A stretch of 64,000 nucleotides of DNA. It comes from Amycolatopsis sp. DSM 110486. Its GTDB lineage: Bacteria; Actinomycetota; Actinomycetes; Mycobacteriales; Pseudonocardiaceae. Location: the NCBI RefSeq assembly GCF_019468465.1, contig NZ_CP080519.1, forward strand, positions 8,239,001 to 8,303,000. Reading direction: 5' to 3'. Below, one piece after another: positions 16,882 through 25,042 of this stretch. Below the pieces are notes generated by a model. The model saw nothing but the letters and a program-made list of their open reading frames with translations. It had not been told where the DNA came from and ran no database searches. Position numbers and translations under genes: made by a program. Position 1 is the first letter of the stretch, and each line of letters opens with the position of its first letter.

Positions 16882-16965
16882 GTCCGAGTGGCGGAATGGC
16901 AGACGCGCTAGCTTGAGGTGCTAGTGCCCTTAATGGGCGTGGGGGTTCAAGTCCCCCCTCGGACA
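16882..16965 (+). tRNA. tRNA-Leu (anticodon GAG)
   Basis: An 84-nt class II tRNA. The acceptor arms GTCCGAG/CTCGGAC pair perfectly, with discriminator A at 16965. The anticodon stem CTAGC/GCTAG encloses loop TTGAGGT, giving anticodon GAG. The variable arm (TGCCCTTAATGGGCG) forms the long extra stem of leucine tRNAs, and the T arm is GGGGG-TTCAAGT-CCCCC. CCA is not encoded. The 3' end is the presumed attachment site of the integrase immediately downstream, whose reading frame runs into it. Related 3'-end fragments occur at 45229, 45309 and 62829. Confidence 0.96.
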
Positions 16966-18698
16966 CACACGTTACCCACACGGGGAGAGGCGGTCACCAC
17001 GACCGCCTCTTTTTTGTTGTCGTACACGACTTGTAGGCCCACGTCTCGGTAGACCTGCATGATCCGGTCCGGGTTCCGCGAGTTGAGGTGCCTCTCGACC
17101 TCGCCGAGCTGGTCGAGCATGGCGTGCACCTCCGCCACGTCGACTGTCGCCACCTCGGGTAGGTGGTCCAGCTCCTCCTTAGCGGTTTGCCGCTCGGCCT
17201 GCGCGTGGTTCATGGGCTCGACGAGCGCGGCCGGATCTACGCCCGCGTCGATGGCTGCCTGGTGTCGCCGCAACTTCGCCTCTGCATCCTTGAGTCGCTT
17301 CTCGGCGGCCGCTCGGCGGCTGTCCGGTCGGCCGTCCTGCGTTCCGATGAGCGCGGCTACCGTCTCGTCGCGGTTGTTCGGGTGGAAGACTTGGCACAGC
17401 CAATTGTTGATCGGCGGAGTCACGACATCCTCACGAAGGTTCACTGTCTTCGGATGATCGGCCAGCGCAGCCGAACCCGGCGCCAGCGTCCGGGCGATGC
17501 ACCGGTAGTAGACGCCTTTCCGAATCGCCGCACCCTGCATCTTCCTTGTGCAGATCTCGCAGCGCACCAACCCTTTCAGCAAGTAGGTGTGCTTGGTGGC
17601 GCTCCGATCCCGGTCAAGCTTCGCAATGCCACGCATCCCACCGGCCGCACGGGACCGGCGCACCAGCTGTGCCTGCGTGAACGTCTCCACCGAGACAATC
17701 TCCGGGTGGGCGGGCCGGCGCGATCGAACGACGCGTTCCGGCTCCGCGCGGCGGAATCGCACGACATGGCCCGCGCTCACATCATCTGGGTTCAGCAACG
17801 TTTCGTGCTTGGTCCAGCGCCCGAAGATCGCGTACCCGGTGTAGCGCGGATTCTCCAAAATGGATCGAACGGTGCTGCCCTGCCAGCCATCGGCGAGTCG
17901 GTGGCGATTTTGGTCGCGCCGGCGTTCCGAAGGGCATGGCACTCCGTCCTGATTCAAGGCCTTCGCAATCGCGCGGTCGCCAACACCTTCCAGGTACTCG
18001 GCGAAGATCCGCCGGACAACGTCGGCCGCCTCGTCGTCGATCGCCAGCACGCGCAATCGGAACCCCTCGGCCGCCTTCCGCGGGTTCGGATGCGGCCCGC
18101 CGTCGACCACGACGTATCCATACGGTGCCCGGCCGCCCTGGTGTCGCCCTTCGTTCACGACCTGGGCGTCCATCGCTGCGCGGACACGAGCCTGCACGTG
18201 CTGCCGCTCTGACTCGCTCATTCCTCCGAGCACGCTCATGAGCATCTTGTGCGACGGGTTCCGCGCGTCGAACTTTCCGCCGAGTTCCGGCACCCACAAG
18301 TCCACCCCGTACGCAGCGAACCGTGGCGCGATCAGCGAGAACTGGTTGCCGAACCAACACCGGGTGCCCTCACCGACCACGACGGCGTTCCACGTCCGCC
18401 GCGGGTTCTTCAGCTCGGCAAGCAGCCGAGCGGCTTCGGTACGCCGCTCCCACGGCACCGAACGTGACTGCCCGATGTCGAAGAACTCGGCCACGACCCG
18501 TCCGCCCAGCGGCTCGACGAACTTCCGAGCGTTCCCGAACTGCCAGCCGCGAGAAGTCTCGGGGTCCTGGTTGTCCTCGGTAGAGCACCGGCCGTAGACC
18601 GCCAGCTCGCCGATCCCGTCGTCTACGGGGTCGACGACTTCCAGGCCAAGGATGTAGTCAAGCGTCGACCACGGGTCACTGCTGATTTCAGCCGTCAC
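16947..18698 (-). CDS. Large serine recombinase (AICE integrase)
   Basis: A 583-residue protein from GTG 18698. After a ~30-residue leader the resolvase domain begins, with catalytic Ser39 in LAVYGRCSTEDNQDP, then VVVGEGTRCWFGNQFSLIAP and GGMSESERQHVQARVRAAMD. The recombinase domain follows (~190-310: QGGRAPYGYVVVDGGPHPNP, ENPRYTGYAIFGRW), then a zinc ribbon (CEICTRKM...YYRC, ~395-420), a coiled coil (AAAEKRLKDAEAKLRRHQAA) and a C-terminal strand region. It catalyses attP x attB integration without host factors; excision usually needs a directionality factor. Its stop lies inside tRNA-Leu, overlapping it by 19 bases, so the attachment junction is at or very near the gene's 3' end and excision may change the last residues. 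It overlaps the upstream 54-residue ORF by 11 bases, placing it at the end of the tra operon. Confidence 0.93.
   Translation of the reverse strand: MTAEISSDPWSTLDYILGLEVVDPVDDGIGELAVYGRCSTEDNQDPETSRGWQFGNARKFVEPLGGRVVAEFFDIGQSRSVPWERRTEAARLLAELKNPRRTWNAVVVGEGTRCWFGNQFSLIAPRFAAYGVDLWVPELGGKFDARNPSHKMLMSVLGGMSESERQHVQARVRAAMDAQVVNEGRHQGGRAPYGYVVVDGGPHPNPRKAAEGFRLRVLAIDDEAADVVRRIFAEYLEGVGDRAIAKALNQDGVPCPSERRRDQNRHRLADGWQGSTVRSILENPRYTGYAIFGRWTKHETLLNPDDVSAGHVVRFRRAEPERVVRSRRPAHPEIVSVETFTQAQLVRRSRAAGGMRGIAKLDRDRSATKHTYLLKGLVRCEICTRKMQGAAIRKGVYYRCIARTLAPGSAALADHPKTVNLREDVVTPPINNWLCQVFHPNNRDETVAALIGTQDGRPDSRRAAAEKRLKDAEAKLRRHQAAIDAGVDPAALVEPMNHAQAERQTAKEELDHLPEVATVDVAEVHAMLDQLGEVERHLNSRNPDRIMQVYRDVGLQVVYDNKKEAVVVTASPRVGNVCVRGGT
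16986..17015 (+). terminator. Rho-independent terminator for tRNA-Leu, inside the integrase 3' coding end
   Basis: AGAGGCGGTC (16986-16995), a five-base loop and GACCGCCTCT (17001-17010) form a perfect 10-bp stem followed by T's on the plus strand (17011-17015). It sits 20 bases after the tRNA and should end tRNA transcription. On the other strand the same bases encode the last part of the integrase (KKEAVVVTAS). Confidence 0.85.
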
Positions 18699-18852
18699 GG
18701 TCTACCTCCTCCGCCGGTCCGTCCAGTACCGGCACCTCGGCAAGCTCGATCAGGATGGCCAGCAAGCCGCGCGCGACAGCAGGCGTTAGAATTGGCAGTC
18801 CCGCAGGTAGGGTAACTCGGATCGGTCGATCCGCGGAGTGATCGGCACTCAT
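18688..18852 (-). CDS. 54-residue ORF between traB and integrase
   Basis: ATG 18852 overlaps the traB stop by ATGA and the stop at 18688 overlaps the integrase start by 11 bases, so translation is coupled along all three genes. The product (MSADHSADRPIRVTLPAGLP, then ARGLLAILIELAEVPVLDGP) is acidic and helical with no known domain. Position suggests a regulator of integrase or of directionality, but nothing in the sequence proves it. It is too short for routine gene callers. Confidence 0.6.
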   Translation of the reverse strand: MSADHSADRPIRVTLPAGLPILTPAVARGLLAILIELAEVPVLDGPAEEVDRDG

Positions 18853-20972
18853 GGCTGATCTTCCTCCACGTCCGGCTCGCCGCCAGTGGCCGCGCGACTG
18901 ATGGCACTCCTGATTTCAGCCGTCAGGTATCCGCGCACCTGCCTAACCTCGCCGTCGTCGCCGATCACCCGGTCCCGGGTCGGCCGGCATCCCAGGTCAG
19001 TCATCTCCTGGGCGAACGTCCGCCGGTCCATCTCCAGCGCGTCGAGCAGTTCGGCCGTCGGTACGAAGTCCCGGCCGTCCTCGCTGAGATCGTCGCCCAG
19101 GTAGTCGACGATCGACGAGAGCAGCGAGGGCAGCTCAACCGCGTCAACGGGCTGACCTGCACTGATTGCCTTCACTGCCGCGGCGTGGTCGAGCACCGGC
19201 ATGGTGTCCTGCCCTGCTGCGTGCCCGGTCAGGGTCTCGGCCGCTTCGCGCAGCGCACGGCCTTGCTCGCAGATGGTCCGCCAGTCCTCGTTCGGCATGT
19301 AGTAGGTCCGGACCGTCATGGCCAGCACGTCGGCGCCAGCGGCGGTGTCGCCGTCCGGCCGCAGGATGCCGACGCCCTTGTGCAAGGGCAGCAGCCGCGA
19401 GGAGTCGAACCCTCGCGTGTTCATCTGCTCGCCGAGCACGATGTTCGAGTCGCGCCAGTCCATCACCCGCAAGGCGAACCGGGAGCCGAGCACCGCGCGC
19501 AGCCCGGACGGGATCGTCTTCGAATCCGGCCGCTGCGTCGCGAGCACGAGCACGATCCCCGCAGCCGGCCCCTTCTTCGCCAGCCAGGTCAGCAGCTCAC
19601 CGACGTACTCACCCGCGGGAAGCTTCTTTCCTTGCACGTCAACGGGTGTGCGGTCCTCCAAGGGAACCTGAACCTCATCGATGAAGATCGCTGTGATCGG
19701 CATGTTCAACGACTTGTCCCGGGACATCTCCGGCGTGACCTTCGACTCCGGGCAGGTGAGGTCGTCCAGGTCGCGCATCCGCCGGAACCGCGTCTGAACC
19801 TCGCCGACCAGCTCGATCAGCCAATCCACCAAGGCCAGCACGTGTTCGGGTTCGTCGCCCGACATGAACCGGTGCGCCACCAAACCGGCCGCGTCCCAGT
19901 CCTTCCCAGCTTTGAAGTCCGCGACGTACAGCCGGACCCACGCGTCCAGGATGAGCCCGGCAGCGGCGAGCCGGGCGGAAAACGTCTTGCCCTGTCGCGG
20001 AATCGCGCCGACGAGCAGTGACGTCCACACCAGCGGAAGGTCGATCCGCCGATCCCGCGCATCCCGTCCGAACGGAATCGGCCGCCACGCGTCCCACTGC
20101 GTCACGCCGAGCAGCGGCGTCTTCAACGGCGGTGATGCGTACGGGTCTTCATCAGCCACCCACATCGCCACCCGACCGGCGTGCCCGCTGTTGCCTCGTA
20201 CCCGCTCGACGATCAGCTGGACTTCGTCGACCGCGAGTGCCGACGCGAGTGCGTCCCGGTTCTTCACCACGTCGGCCGCCTTGCGCGTGGCAGGAAGGTC
20301 GACGGTGACCGCCCAGCCGTCACCGACGCGCGTCGCGCGCTCGACGAGCCGCAACGTCTCGTCCTTGCCGATCAGCTTCGCGTCCCGGAACGCGTCCACC
20401 AGGACCTGCGGGTCCATCGTCCACGTCAGCGTCCGCGGTCCGGCGAGCGCAGGCTTACGCCCGGGACTGCCATCCTTCCTTCGTCCGAGAACCGCGAGCG
20501 CTACCGACGCAGCCGCCCCGGAGATCCACAGTGGATCGTCCCCATACACCAGATCGATGACGGCCACCGCAATGGCGACAACGACCGCGATGGCGCCGCT
20601 AACCTTCCACCGGAATAACGTCAGCGCCCGGATTTCGATGAACTTGTCCGCCAGCTTCTCCGACTCCTCGGCGGCCGTCCGGTAATCCCGGACGGTTACC
20701 CACCTACGCCACCACCGCGCACCGACGACGACACCGCGCACAACCGCACCGAGGAACCGCAACGGCGACAGCACCAGCCACACCACAGCATCCTTGAGCG
20801 CCTGCACCGCCTGCGACTTGTTCTTCAGCCACAACGGCACCCGCGGCGAGTGCAACCACCACAACACGAAACGGTTCCGACGTCGCTCACGCCGACGAGG
20901 CTGCGGCAACGTGTCGTCGACCAGCTCGCCGTCGAGCACGGGATCGGCCTTGACCGGCAACGAGTCAGCCAT
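18849..20972 (-). CDS. traB: FtsK/SpoIIIE-family conjugation ATPase TraB (right AICE)
   Basis: A 707-residue protein from ATG 20972, which overlaps the upstream gene by 8 bases. The N-terminus MADSLPVKADPVLDGELVDD is shared with the left TraB; the remainder diverges. TM helices lie at ~122-142 (AIAVVVAIAVAVIDLVYG) and ~150-165. The motor has the AICE-type Walker A AIPRQGKTFSARL (~320), Walker B ITAIFIDEVQVPL (~426) and LATQRPDSKTIPSGLRAVLG. The C-terminal winged-helix-like region (PTAELLDALEMDRRTFAQEM, ~640-690) should read the element's own recognition repeats. It translocates double-stranded DNA during mating. The operon order whiB-109aa-233aa-traB-54aa-int is continuous with short overlaps. 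Confidence 0.92.
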   Translation of the reverse strand: MADSLPVKADPVLDGELVDDTLPQPRRRERRRNRFVLWWLHSPRVPLWLKNKSQAVQALKDAVVWLVLSPLRFLGAVVRGVVVGARWWRRWVTVRDYRTAAEESEKLADKFIEIRALTLFRWKVSGAIAVVVAIAVAVIDLVYGDDPLWISGAAASVALAVLGRRKDGSPGRKPALAGPRTLTWTMDPQVLVDAFRDAKLIGKDETLRLVERATRVGDGWAVTVDLPATRKAADVVKNRDALASALAVDEVQLIVERVRGNSGHAGRVAMWVADEDPYASPPLKTPLLGVTQWDAWRPIPFGRDARDRRIDLPLVWTSLLVGAIPRQGKTFSARLAAAGLILDAWVRLYVADFKAGKDWDAAGLVAHRFMSGDEPEHVLALVDWLIELVGEVQTRFRRMRDLDDLTCPESKVTPEMSRDKSLNMPITAIFIDEVQVPLEDRTPVDVQGKKLPAGEYVGELLTWLAKKGPAAGIVLVLATQRPDSKTIPSGLRAVLGSRFALRVMDWRDSNIVLGEQMNTRGFDSSRLLPLHKGVGILRPDGDTAAGADVLAMTVRTYYMPNEDWRTICEQGRALREAAETLTGHAAGQDTMPVLDHAAAVKAISAGQPVDAVELPSLLSSIVDYLGDDLSEDGRDFVPTAELLDALEMDRRTFAQEMTDLGCRPTRDRVIGDDGEVRQVRGYLTAEIRSAISRAATGGEPDVEEDQP

Positions 20973-21663
20973 TGGCCACCTCCGCGCGCAGCGCCCGCGC
21001 AAGCCGCGGTGACAGCCCACGCGAACAGCCGGTCGCCCGGCGCACCCACGCCGGCGTGATCTCAATGTCCGGCGTCCAGCTCTCCCGGGCGATCGCGAGG
21101 TAGTCGCCGAACAGGACGCGCCTACCAGCGTTCACGGGCTCCTCGTGAACAGGACGCTGTTCAGCAGCCACGAGCACGGCGTCCGTGAGCTTGTCCCGCA
21201 AATCGGTAATCGCTTCGACCGCGACGAACACGACCAGCGGCGGCACCGAGTGCAGGACGATCGACGCAGGCTCGCCGGCTGCGAACGACGTCCAGGTGTT
21301 CATGACATACGTGGCCGCGAGCGTGAACCACTTCGCCCGCCGCACCCACGGACCCGTCCGGACCTGGTATCGCGCGGTCACTTGCTCTGCGCGCAGGATC
21401 GCGAGCAGGACCAGTGAGACGGTCGGGTCCAGTACCCACGCCGCCAGCCACGGCAGCGAGCCCGGCCGTGTTCCGGCAGACGCGAAGCCCTGGACGTTGG
21501 TCATCGTGAACGCCAGGCCGAGCACGATCCCGGTCCAGCACATCCAGTCGACCTGCCGCCGGACCCGCTCGATCCGCAGCGCGACGACGTCCGGATCGGT
21601 CTGGTAGGCGCGCACCTCCGCGGCTTCGGCCGCGTCCTGCGCGAGCCGTTGAGCACGGTTCAT
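20965..21663 (-). CDS. DUF2637-like multi-spanning protein, probable spread protein (right AICE)
   Basis: A 232-residue protein from ATG 21663, whose first bases overlap the preceding stop (ATGA). Four TM segments (VDWMCWTGIVLGLAFTMTNV; WLAAWVLDPTVSLVLLAI; KWFTLAATYVMNTWTSF; LHSVPPLVVFVAVEAI) are followed by ITPAWVRRATGCSRGLSPRL, as in the left copy at 13525-14226. By eye it is about 90% identical to that copy, far more conserved than the TraB encoded next to it. It probably assists TraB in intramycelial DNA spread. Confidence 0.78.
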   Translation of the reverse strand: MNRAQRLAQDAAEAAEVRAYQTDPDVVALRIERVRRQVDWMCWTGIVLGLAFTMTNVQGFASAGTRPGSLPWLAAWVLDPTVSLVLLAILRAEQVTARYQVRTGPWVRRAKWFTLAATYVMNTWTSFAAGEPASIVLHSVPPLVVFVAVEAITDLRDKLTDAVLVAAEQRPVHEEPVNAGRRVLFGDYLAIARESWTPDIEITPAWVRRATGCSRGLSPRLARALRAEVANG

Positions 21664-21989
21664 CGGCGACCACTCCCCTTCCGCGTGTCGACGGCGGTCA
21701 CGGTCATAGCGCGGGTCAGCGCGTACGACGCGAACAGCGCCGGCAGGCCGAGCACAGCGACCAGCAGCCACGGGCTACCCGGGTGCGCGATCACCACCCA
21801 CTGGACGGCGACGATCAAGCCGGCGTTGAACAGCACCCGCCCGGCCAGCGACATGAGCCGCGCCCCGCTCCGAGCGGCTTCGGCGGCAGCCTTCGCCCGG
21901 CGGGCACCGGCCCGCCAGACCCAGAACAGCACGAGCAGCACGCCGACTCCGGCGAGGATCTGCGTGGGTGTCACGGTCAGTCCGTTCAT
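21660..21989 (-). CDS. Two- or three-helix membrane protein of the tra operon (right AICE)
   Basis: A 109-residue protein from ATG 21989, coupled to whiB upstream and to the 232-residue gene downstream by ATGA overlaps. It begins MNGLTVTPTQILAGVGVLLV and contains VLFNAGLIVAVQWVVI and LPALFASYALTRAMTV hydrophobic segments separated by a basic loop. The same length and pattern as 13199-13528 show that the two elements share this operon. Likely a Spd-type accessory to TraB. Confidence 0.75.
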   Translation of the reverse strand: MNGLTVTPTQILAGVGVLLVLFWVWRAGARRAKAAAEAARSGARLMSLAGRVLFNAGLIVAVQWVVIAHPGSPWLLVAVLGLPALFASYALTRAMTVTAVDTRKGSGRR

Positions 21990-22312
21990 CGCTCACCCCG
22001 ATCGATCCGCTCGCCGCGCCGCAGCCAGTGCGGGTGCAGCGCGCGCCGGTCGTCGTCGGTCATCGCGCCCCAGACGCCGACCGTCTCAGCGCCGGTCGTC
22101 CGAAGCTCCAGTTCAAGACACTCGTCCTGGACCGGGCAGCCACCGCACAAGCGCTTGGCGAACTCCCGATCGTCACGAGCGTCCGGCGGCCCGCCCGTCG
22201 CCGGGGTCATGCAGGCTCCATCGCTGGTCACGATGTTGGTCAGGACATCGGTGGGCGCCCATCGCAAGCGATCCAGCCGCCACGCGATGCCGATCAGCTG
22301 CAGGTCGTCCAT
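21986..22312 (-). CDS. WhiB-family iron-sulfur regulator (right AICE)
   Basis: A 108-residue protein from ATG 22312. It carries the four cluster cysteines in WhiB spacing: DGACMTP, then LCGGCPVQDECLELEL (CxxC-x5-C), followed by the GVWGAMT turn and a basic tail (HWLRRGERIDRGER). WhiB proteins bind a 4Fe-4S cluster and partner with the principal sigma factor to regulate transcription; here it is the first gene of the tra operon and probably controls transfer genes. It overlaps the upstream excisionase-like gene by 19 bases. A truncated copy is at 13062-13202. Confidence 0.88.
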   Translation of the reverse strand: MDDLQLIGIAWRLDRLRWAPTDVLTNIVTSDGACMTPATGGPPDARDDREFAKRLCGGCPVQDECLELELRTTGAETVGVWGAMTDDDRRALHPHWLRRGERIDRGER

Positions 22313-22488
22313 GCCGCACCTCCGTCCTGAAGCGCCTTGGCCAGCTCGGCGGAGGAGACGCGCAGGCCGGTCCGGCATCGGGTGGCGCGCAGGGTGCCGG
22401 TCCGGATCGCCCGGCTGACCGTGTTGCGGGAGACGCCGAGAATCCACGCGGACTCGGGAATGGTGTGAAAGGTCGTTTTGGTGTTCAT
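22294..22488 (-). CDS. Excisionase-like small HTH protein (Xis)
   Basis: A 64-residue protein from ATG 22488, MNTKTTFHTIPESAWILGVS followed by RNTVSRAIRTGTLRATRCRT. It is a MerR/Xis-type winged helix of the kind used as recombination directionality factor or small activator in AICEs. It lies next to whiB and heads the leftward operon that ends with the integrase. Large serine integrases often use unrelated RDFs, so the excision role is an inference. Confidence 0.72.
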   Translation of the reverse strand: MNTKTTFHTIPESAWILGVSRNTVSRAIRTGTLRATRCRTGLRVSSAELAKALQDGGAAWTTCS

Positions 22489-22643
22489 GAGAGAACCATT
22501 CTGTCGATTTAAAGGCTATGTTGTTTATTTCAGCTGTCATGCGGACGTGTTTGTCCGCGCGCCGCAGCAACACGCACCCGCGGCGCTAATGAACGGTTGA
22601 AAAGCCGCTAATCTCGGCGCTGAGGCGGAGCGCGGAGGAATAC

Positions 22644-23024
22644 GTGACGGAGGACTGGGCGGCGGTCGCGAAGGCGATCGACATGCGCGTGCGGGAACTG
22701 GGCTGGCGGCAACGTGAGCTGGCCGAGCGATCGCACGTGTCGCAAGCGACGGTGCGCGAGCTTCAGCACCACGTTGTCGAGCGGCGCCGCAGCGCCCGGA
22801 CGCTCGAAGCGCTGTCGACGACGTTGGGCTGGCACCCGCGGCATCTGCTGGCCGTGCTGCAGAGCCGCACGCCGCCGCACCCGGACGAGCCGGCCGACGA
22901 CGGCAACGAGCTCGCGTGCCGATTGGACGCGCTTGAACAGCGGCTGGCCGAGATCACGGACCGGCTCGAAGACGTTCAAACAAGCCTGGCGACCGTGGTC
23001 GATCACATCCGGCCGAAGCGTTAG
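22644..23024 (+). CDS. XRE-type HTH regulator with C-terminal coiled coil
   Basis: A 126-residue protein from GTG 22644, with GGAGG five bases upstream. HTH at ~10-60 (LGWRQRELAERSHVSQATVR and LEALSTTLGWHPRHLLAV). A C-terminal helix with heptad-like leucines (CRLDALEQRLAEITDRLEDV) suggests dimerisation. It is transcribed divergently from the xis-whiB-tra operon across a ~155-bp gap, which makes it the natural repressor or switch for that operon. Confidence 0.82.
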   Translation: MTEDWAAVAKAIDMRVRELGWRQRELAERSHVSQATVRELQHHVVERRRSARTLEALSTTLGWHPRHLLAVLQSRTPPHPDEPADDGNELACRLDALEQRLAEITDRLEDVQTSLATVVDHIRPKR

Positions 23025-23135
23025 CGAGGTCTTTTCCATGCCTTCAATTCAAGGCTGGAACGGCCTTGCAACCCATGCACAAGCACCGCAGCATCACCGC
23101 ACAACCACCGCAGATCACCGACATTCGGGAGTGCA

Positions 23136-24695
23136 ATGAATCCGGCCGGGGGATGGACGGGACGCACGGCGACGGCATTGCAGTCGGCATTGCGGCTGAG
23201 TCAAGAGCGCTTCGCCGAACGCCTGGGAATCAGCGCTCGCACGGTCGGGTCGTGGCACAAGAAACCGGATCTTCGACCGCAGTCAGACATGCAACAGGTC
23301 TTGGACACGGCGTTGGCGCAGGCGTCGGACGCCGAGCGCGACCGGTTCGGCGCGTTGACCCGCGACGCGCCGGCCAGCGCCTCGACGACCGCGTCGAGCG
23401 AGGCTGACGAACGCCTGGACGCCGACCCTCACATCGGCGCCGCACTGGAGTGGCTCGACCGTCACGCGCACTGGACGCCGGGTATCGCGCGTCGCGCTGT
23501 TGCCGATCGTCTCGCCCGCATCGACGCCCAAGAGCTTCAAGACCGTGGGACGCGGCGTGGTTGGGTCAGCCAACGCGACCTCGCGGCCGCGCTGACCGCC
23601 TACTACGGCAGCCGGCTCGACGACTACGGCCTGTACACGGCGCAATGTGGTGATCTCGCCTTGAACACCAGCGTTCTGACCTGCGCAGACTGGCTCGACC
23701 TGGATTGCGAGCTTCGTCCGCCGTATGACCGGCTCCGGGTGCCAAGCGCACAGCCGGAAGCCGACCTCGACCTGGACGACCGCGCCGCCGACCGCGCCGT
23801 TCAGCGACTCGCCGAGACGCTGTCCATGAACACCCGGCTCACGGACAGCCCGATCTACCGGCTCACGAGCACGGACATCCGTGAACACCAGCTTCGTGGC
23901 ACGTTCGGCGTGTCCCAGTTCGTGCACTACGCGCTGACGGCCGACCTTCTCGAAGGTGAACTGGTCGACGCGGTGGCCGCGGGCTCGACAGCCATGCCAC
24001 TCAGAGACCGTTACCTGCCGGACCTCCGCTCGGTGCTCGCCGTCGGCGAGCGGCTCTGCGCGGGCGGCGTCCTTGCGCTGACGGCGATCGCCCGGCCCGC
24101 CGACCCGTATCGCGGAGACGCCAACTACTTGCTACTGGTCCAAGAGCGGTCCGGCAACGTGCTGAACGCGGCGCGCCGGCTCGCGGTGATACCGAAGGGC
24201 TTCCATCAGCCGCTGACCGACCTCCGCCGCGACGCGCAGGTGGGCATGACACTCCGCCGTGAGATGGAAGAAGAGCTGTTCGGCCGGCCCGACATCGACA
24301 ACACCCTGAGCGACATGCTGGCGGCCGACCCACTGCACCCAACCAAGCTCACCGAGCCGATGAGCTGGCTCATGGCGCAGCCCGGCCGGCTGCGGATGGA
24401 GTGCACGGGGTTCGGCCTGAACCTCGTCAGCGGAAACTACGAGTTCGCCAGCCTGATCGTCATCGACGACGAAGAGTTTTGGGCACGCTACGGGGGAGTG
24501 GTCGAAGCAAACTGGGAATCCGCAACTCTTCGTCAGTATTCGACTACCGACGACGAGCTCGTCACCGAGTTGCTGGGTGATGTAGCGTGGAGCAACGAAG
24601 GATTGTTCGCCATGTCGCAAGGGCTCAGGCGCCTTGCGGAAATCGGCGGAGAGCGCGTGAAACTACCTGCGATCGAATGGGAGATCAGCCAGTGA
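23136..24695 (+). CDS. HTH regulator with large C-terminal Nudix-like domain (copy A)
   Basis: A 519-residue protein from ATG 23136. HTH at ~15-45 (SQERFAERLGISARTVGSWH), then a linker and a ~400-residue domain shared with the convergent gene at 25031-26500: IGAALEWLDRHAHWTPGIAR, MPLRDRYLPDLRSVLAVGER, LVQERSGNVLNAARRLAVIP. The segment LRREMEEELFG resembles the REUxEExGU half of a Nudix box, but the upstream glycine/glutamate part is not conserved, so hydrolase activity is uncertain. MECTGFGLNLVSGNYEFASL is strongly conserved between the copies. The stop overlaps the cupin-like gene start (GTGA), so the two are co-translated. Probably a ligand-responsive regulator of the element. Confidence 0.7.
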   Translation: MNPAGGWTGRTATALQSALRLSQERFAERLGISARTVGSWHKKPDLRPQSDMQQVLDTALAQASDAERDRFGALTRDAPASASTTASSEADERLDADPHIGAALEWLDRHAHWTPGIARRAVADRLARIDAQELQDRGTRRGWVSQRDLAAALTAYYGSRLDDYGLYTAQCGDLALNTSVLTCADWLDLDCELRPPYDRLRVPSAQPEADLDLDDRAADRAVQRLAETLSMNTRLTDSPIYRLTSTDIREHQLRGTFGVSQFVHYALTADLLEGELVDAVAAGSTAMPLRDRYLPDLRSVLAVGERLCAGGVLALTAIARPADPYRGDANYLLLVQERSGNVLNAARRLAVIPKGFHQPLTDLRRDAQVGMTLRREMEEELFGRPDIDNTLSDMLAADPLHPTKLTEPMSWLMAQPGRLRMECTGFGLNLVSGNYEFASLIVIDDEEFWARYGGVVEANWESATLRQYSTTDDELVTELLGDVAWSNEGLFAMSQGLRRLAEIGGERVKLPAIEWEISQ

Positions 24696-25042
24696 CTGAC
24701 GGTTGGACCGCCGGCAACGCCAACGAAGACGCGGCGGACACACGCGGCTGGCTGGTCGGCCACTTCATTGATCCGTCGCAGGGTGTTCGCTCGTCGAAAG
24801 ACGTGGAAGTCAAGTGGGCCAACCATCCTGCGGGCGAAAAGCGTCCCGAGTGGACCTCAGACGACCAGCGAATCACGCTGGTGATGCTCGTCTCAGGTGA
24901 GTTCCGAGTGGAAGTCACCGGCGGGAGCAAGGTCATGAAACGACCGGGTGATTACCTCATGTGGGGCCCGGGAATCGACCATTCCTGGGAAGCATTGGCG
25001 GATTCGGTTGTCTTGACGGTCCGCTGGCCGTCAGCGACCTAA
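24692..25042 (+). CDS. Small cupin-fold protein (signal peptidase I-like misannotation family)
   Basis: A 116-residue protein from GTG 24692. It starts TDGWTAGNANEDAADTRGWL, contains KDVEVKWANHPAGEKRPEWT, a cupin-like ITLVMLVSGEFRVEV turn, RPGDYLMWGPGIDHSW (motif 2 with the metal-ligand-type His) and a final VVLTVRWPS. It is a single-domain beta-barrel of unknown substrate and is not a membrane protease. It is coupled to the upstream regulator by GTGA and overlaps the convergent regulator gene by 12 bases. The 5' end of a second copy survives at 10660-10747. Confidence 0.78.
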   Translation: MTDGWTAGNANEDAADTRGWLVGHFIDPSQGVRSSKDVEVKWANHPAGEKRPEWTSDDQRITLVMLVSGEFRVEVTGGSKVMKRPGDYLMWGPGIDHSWEALADSVVLTVRWPSAT

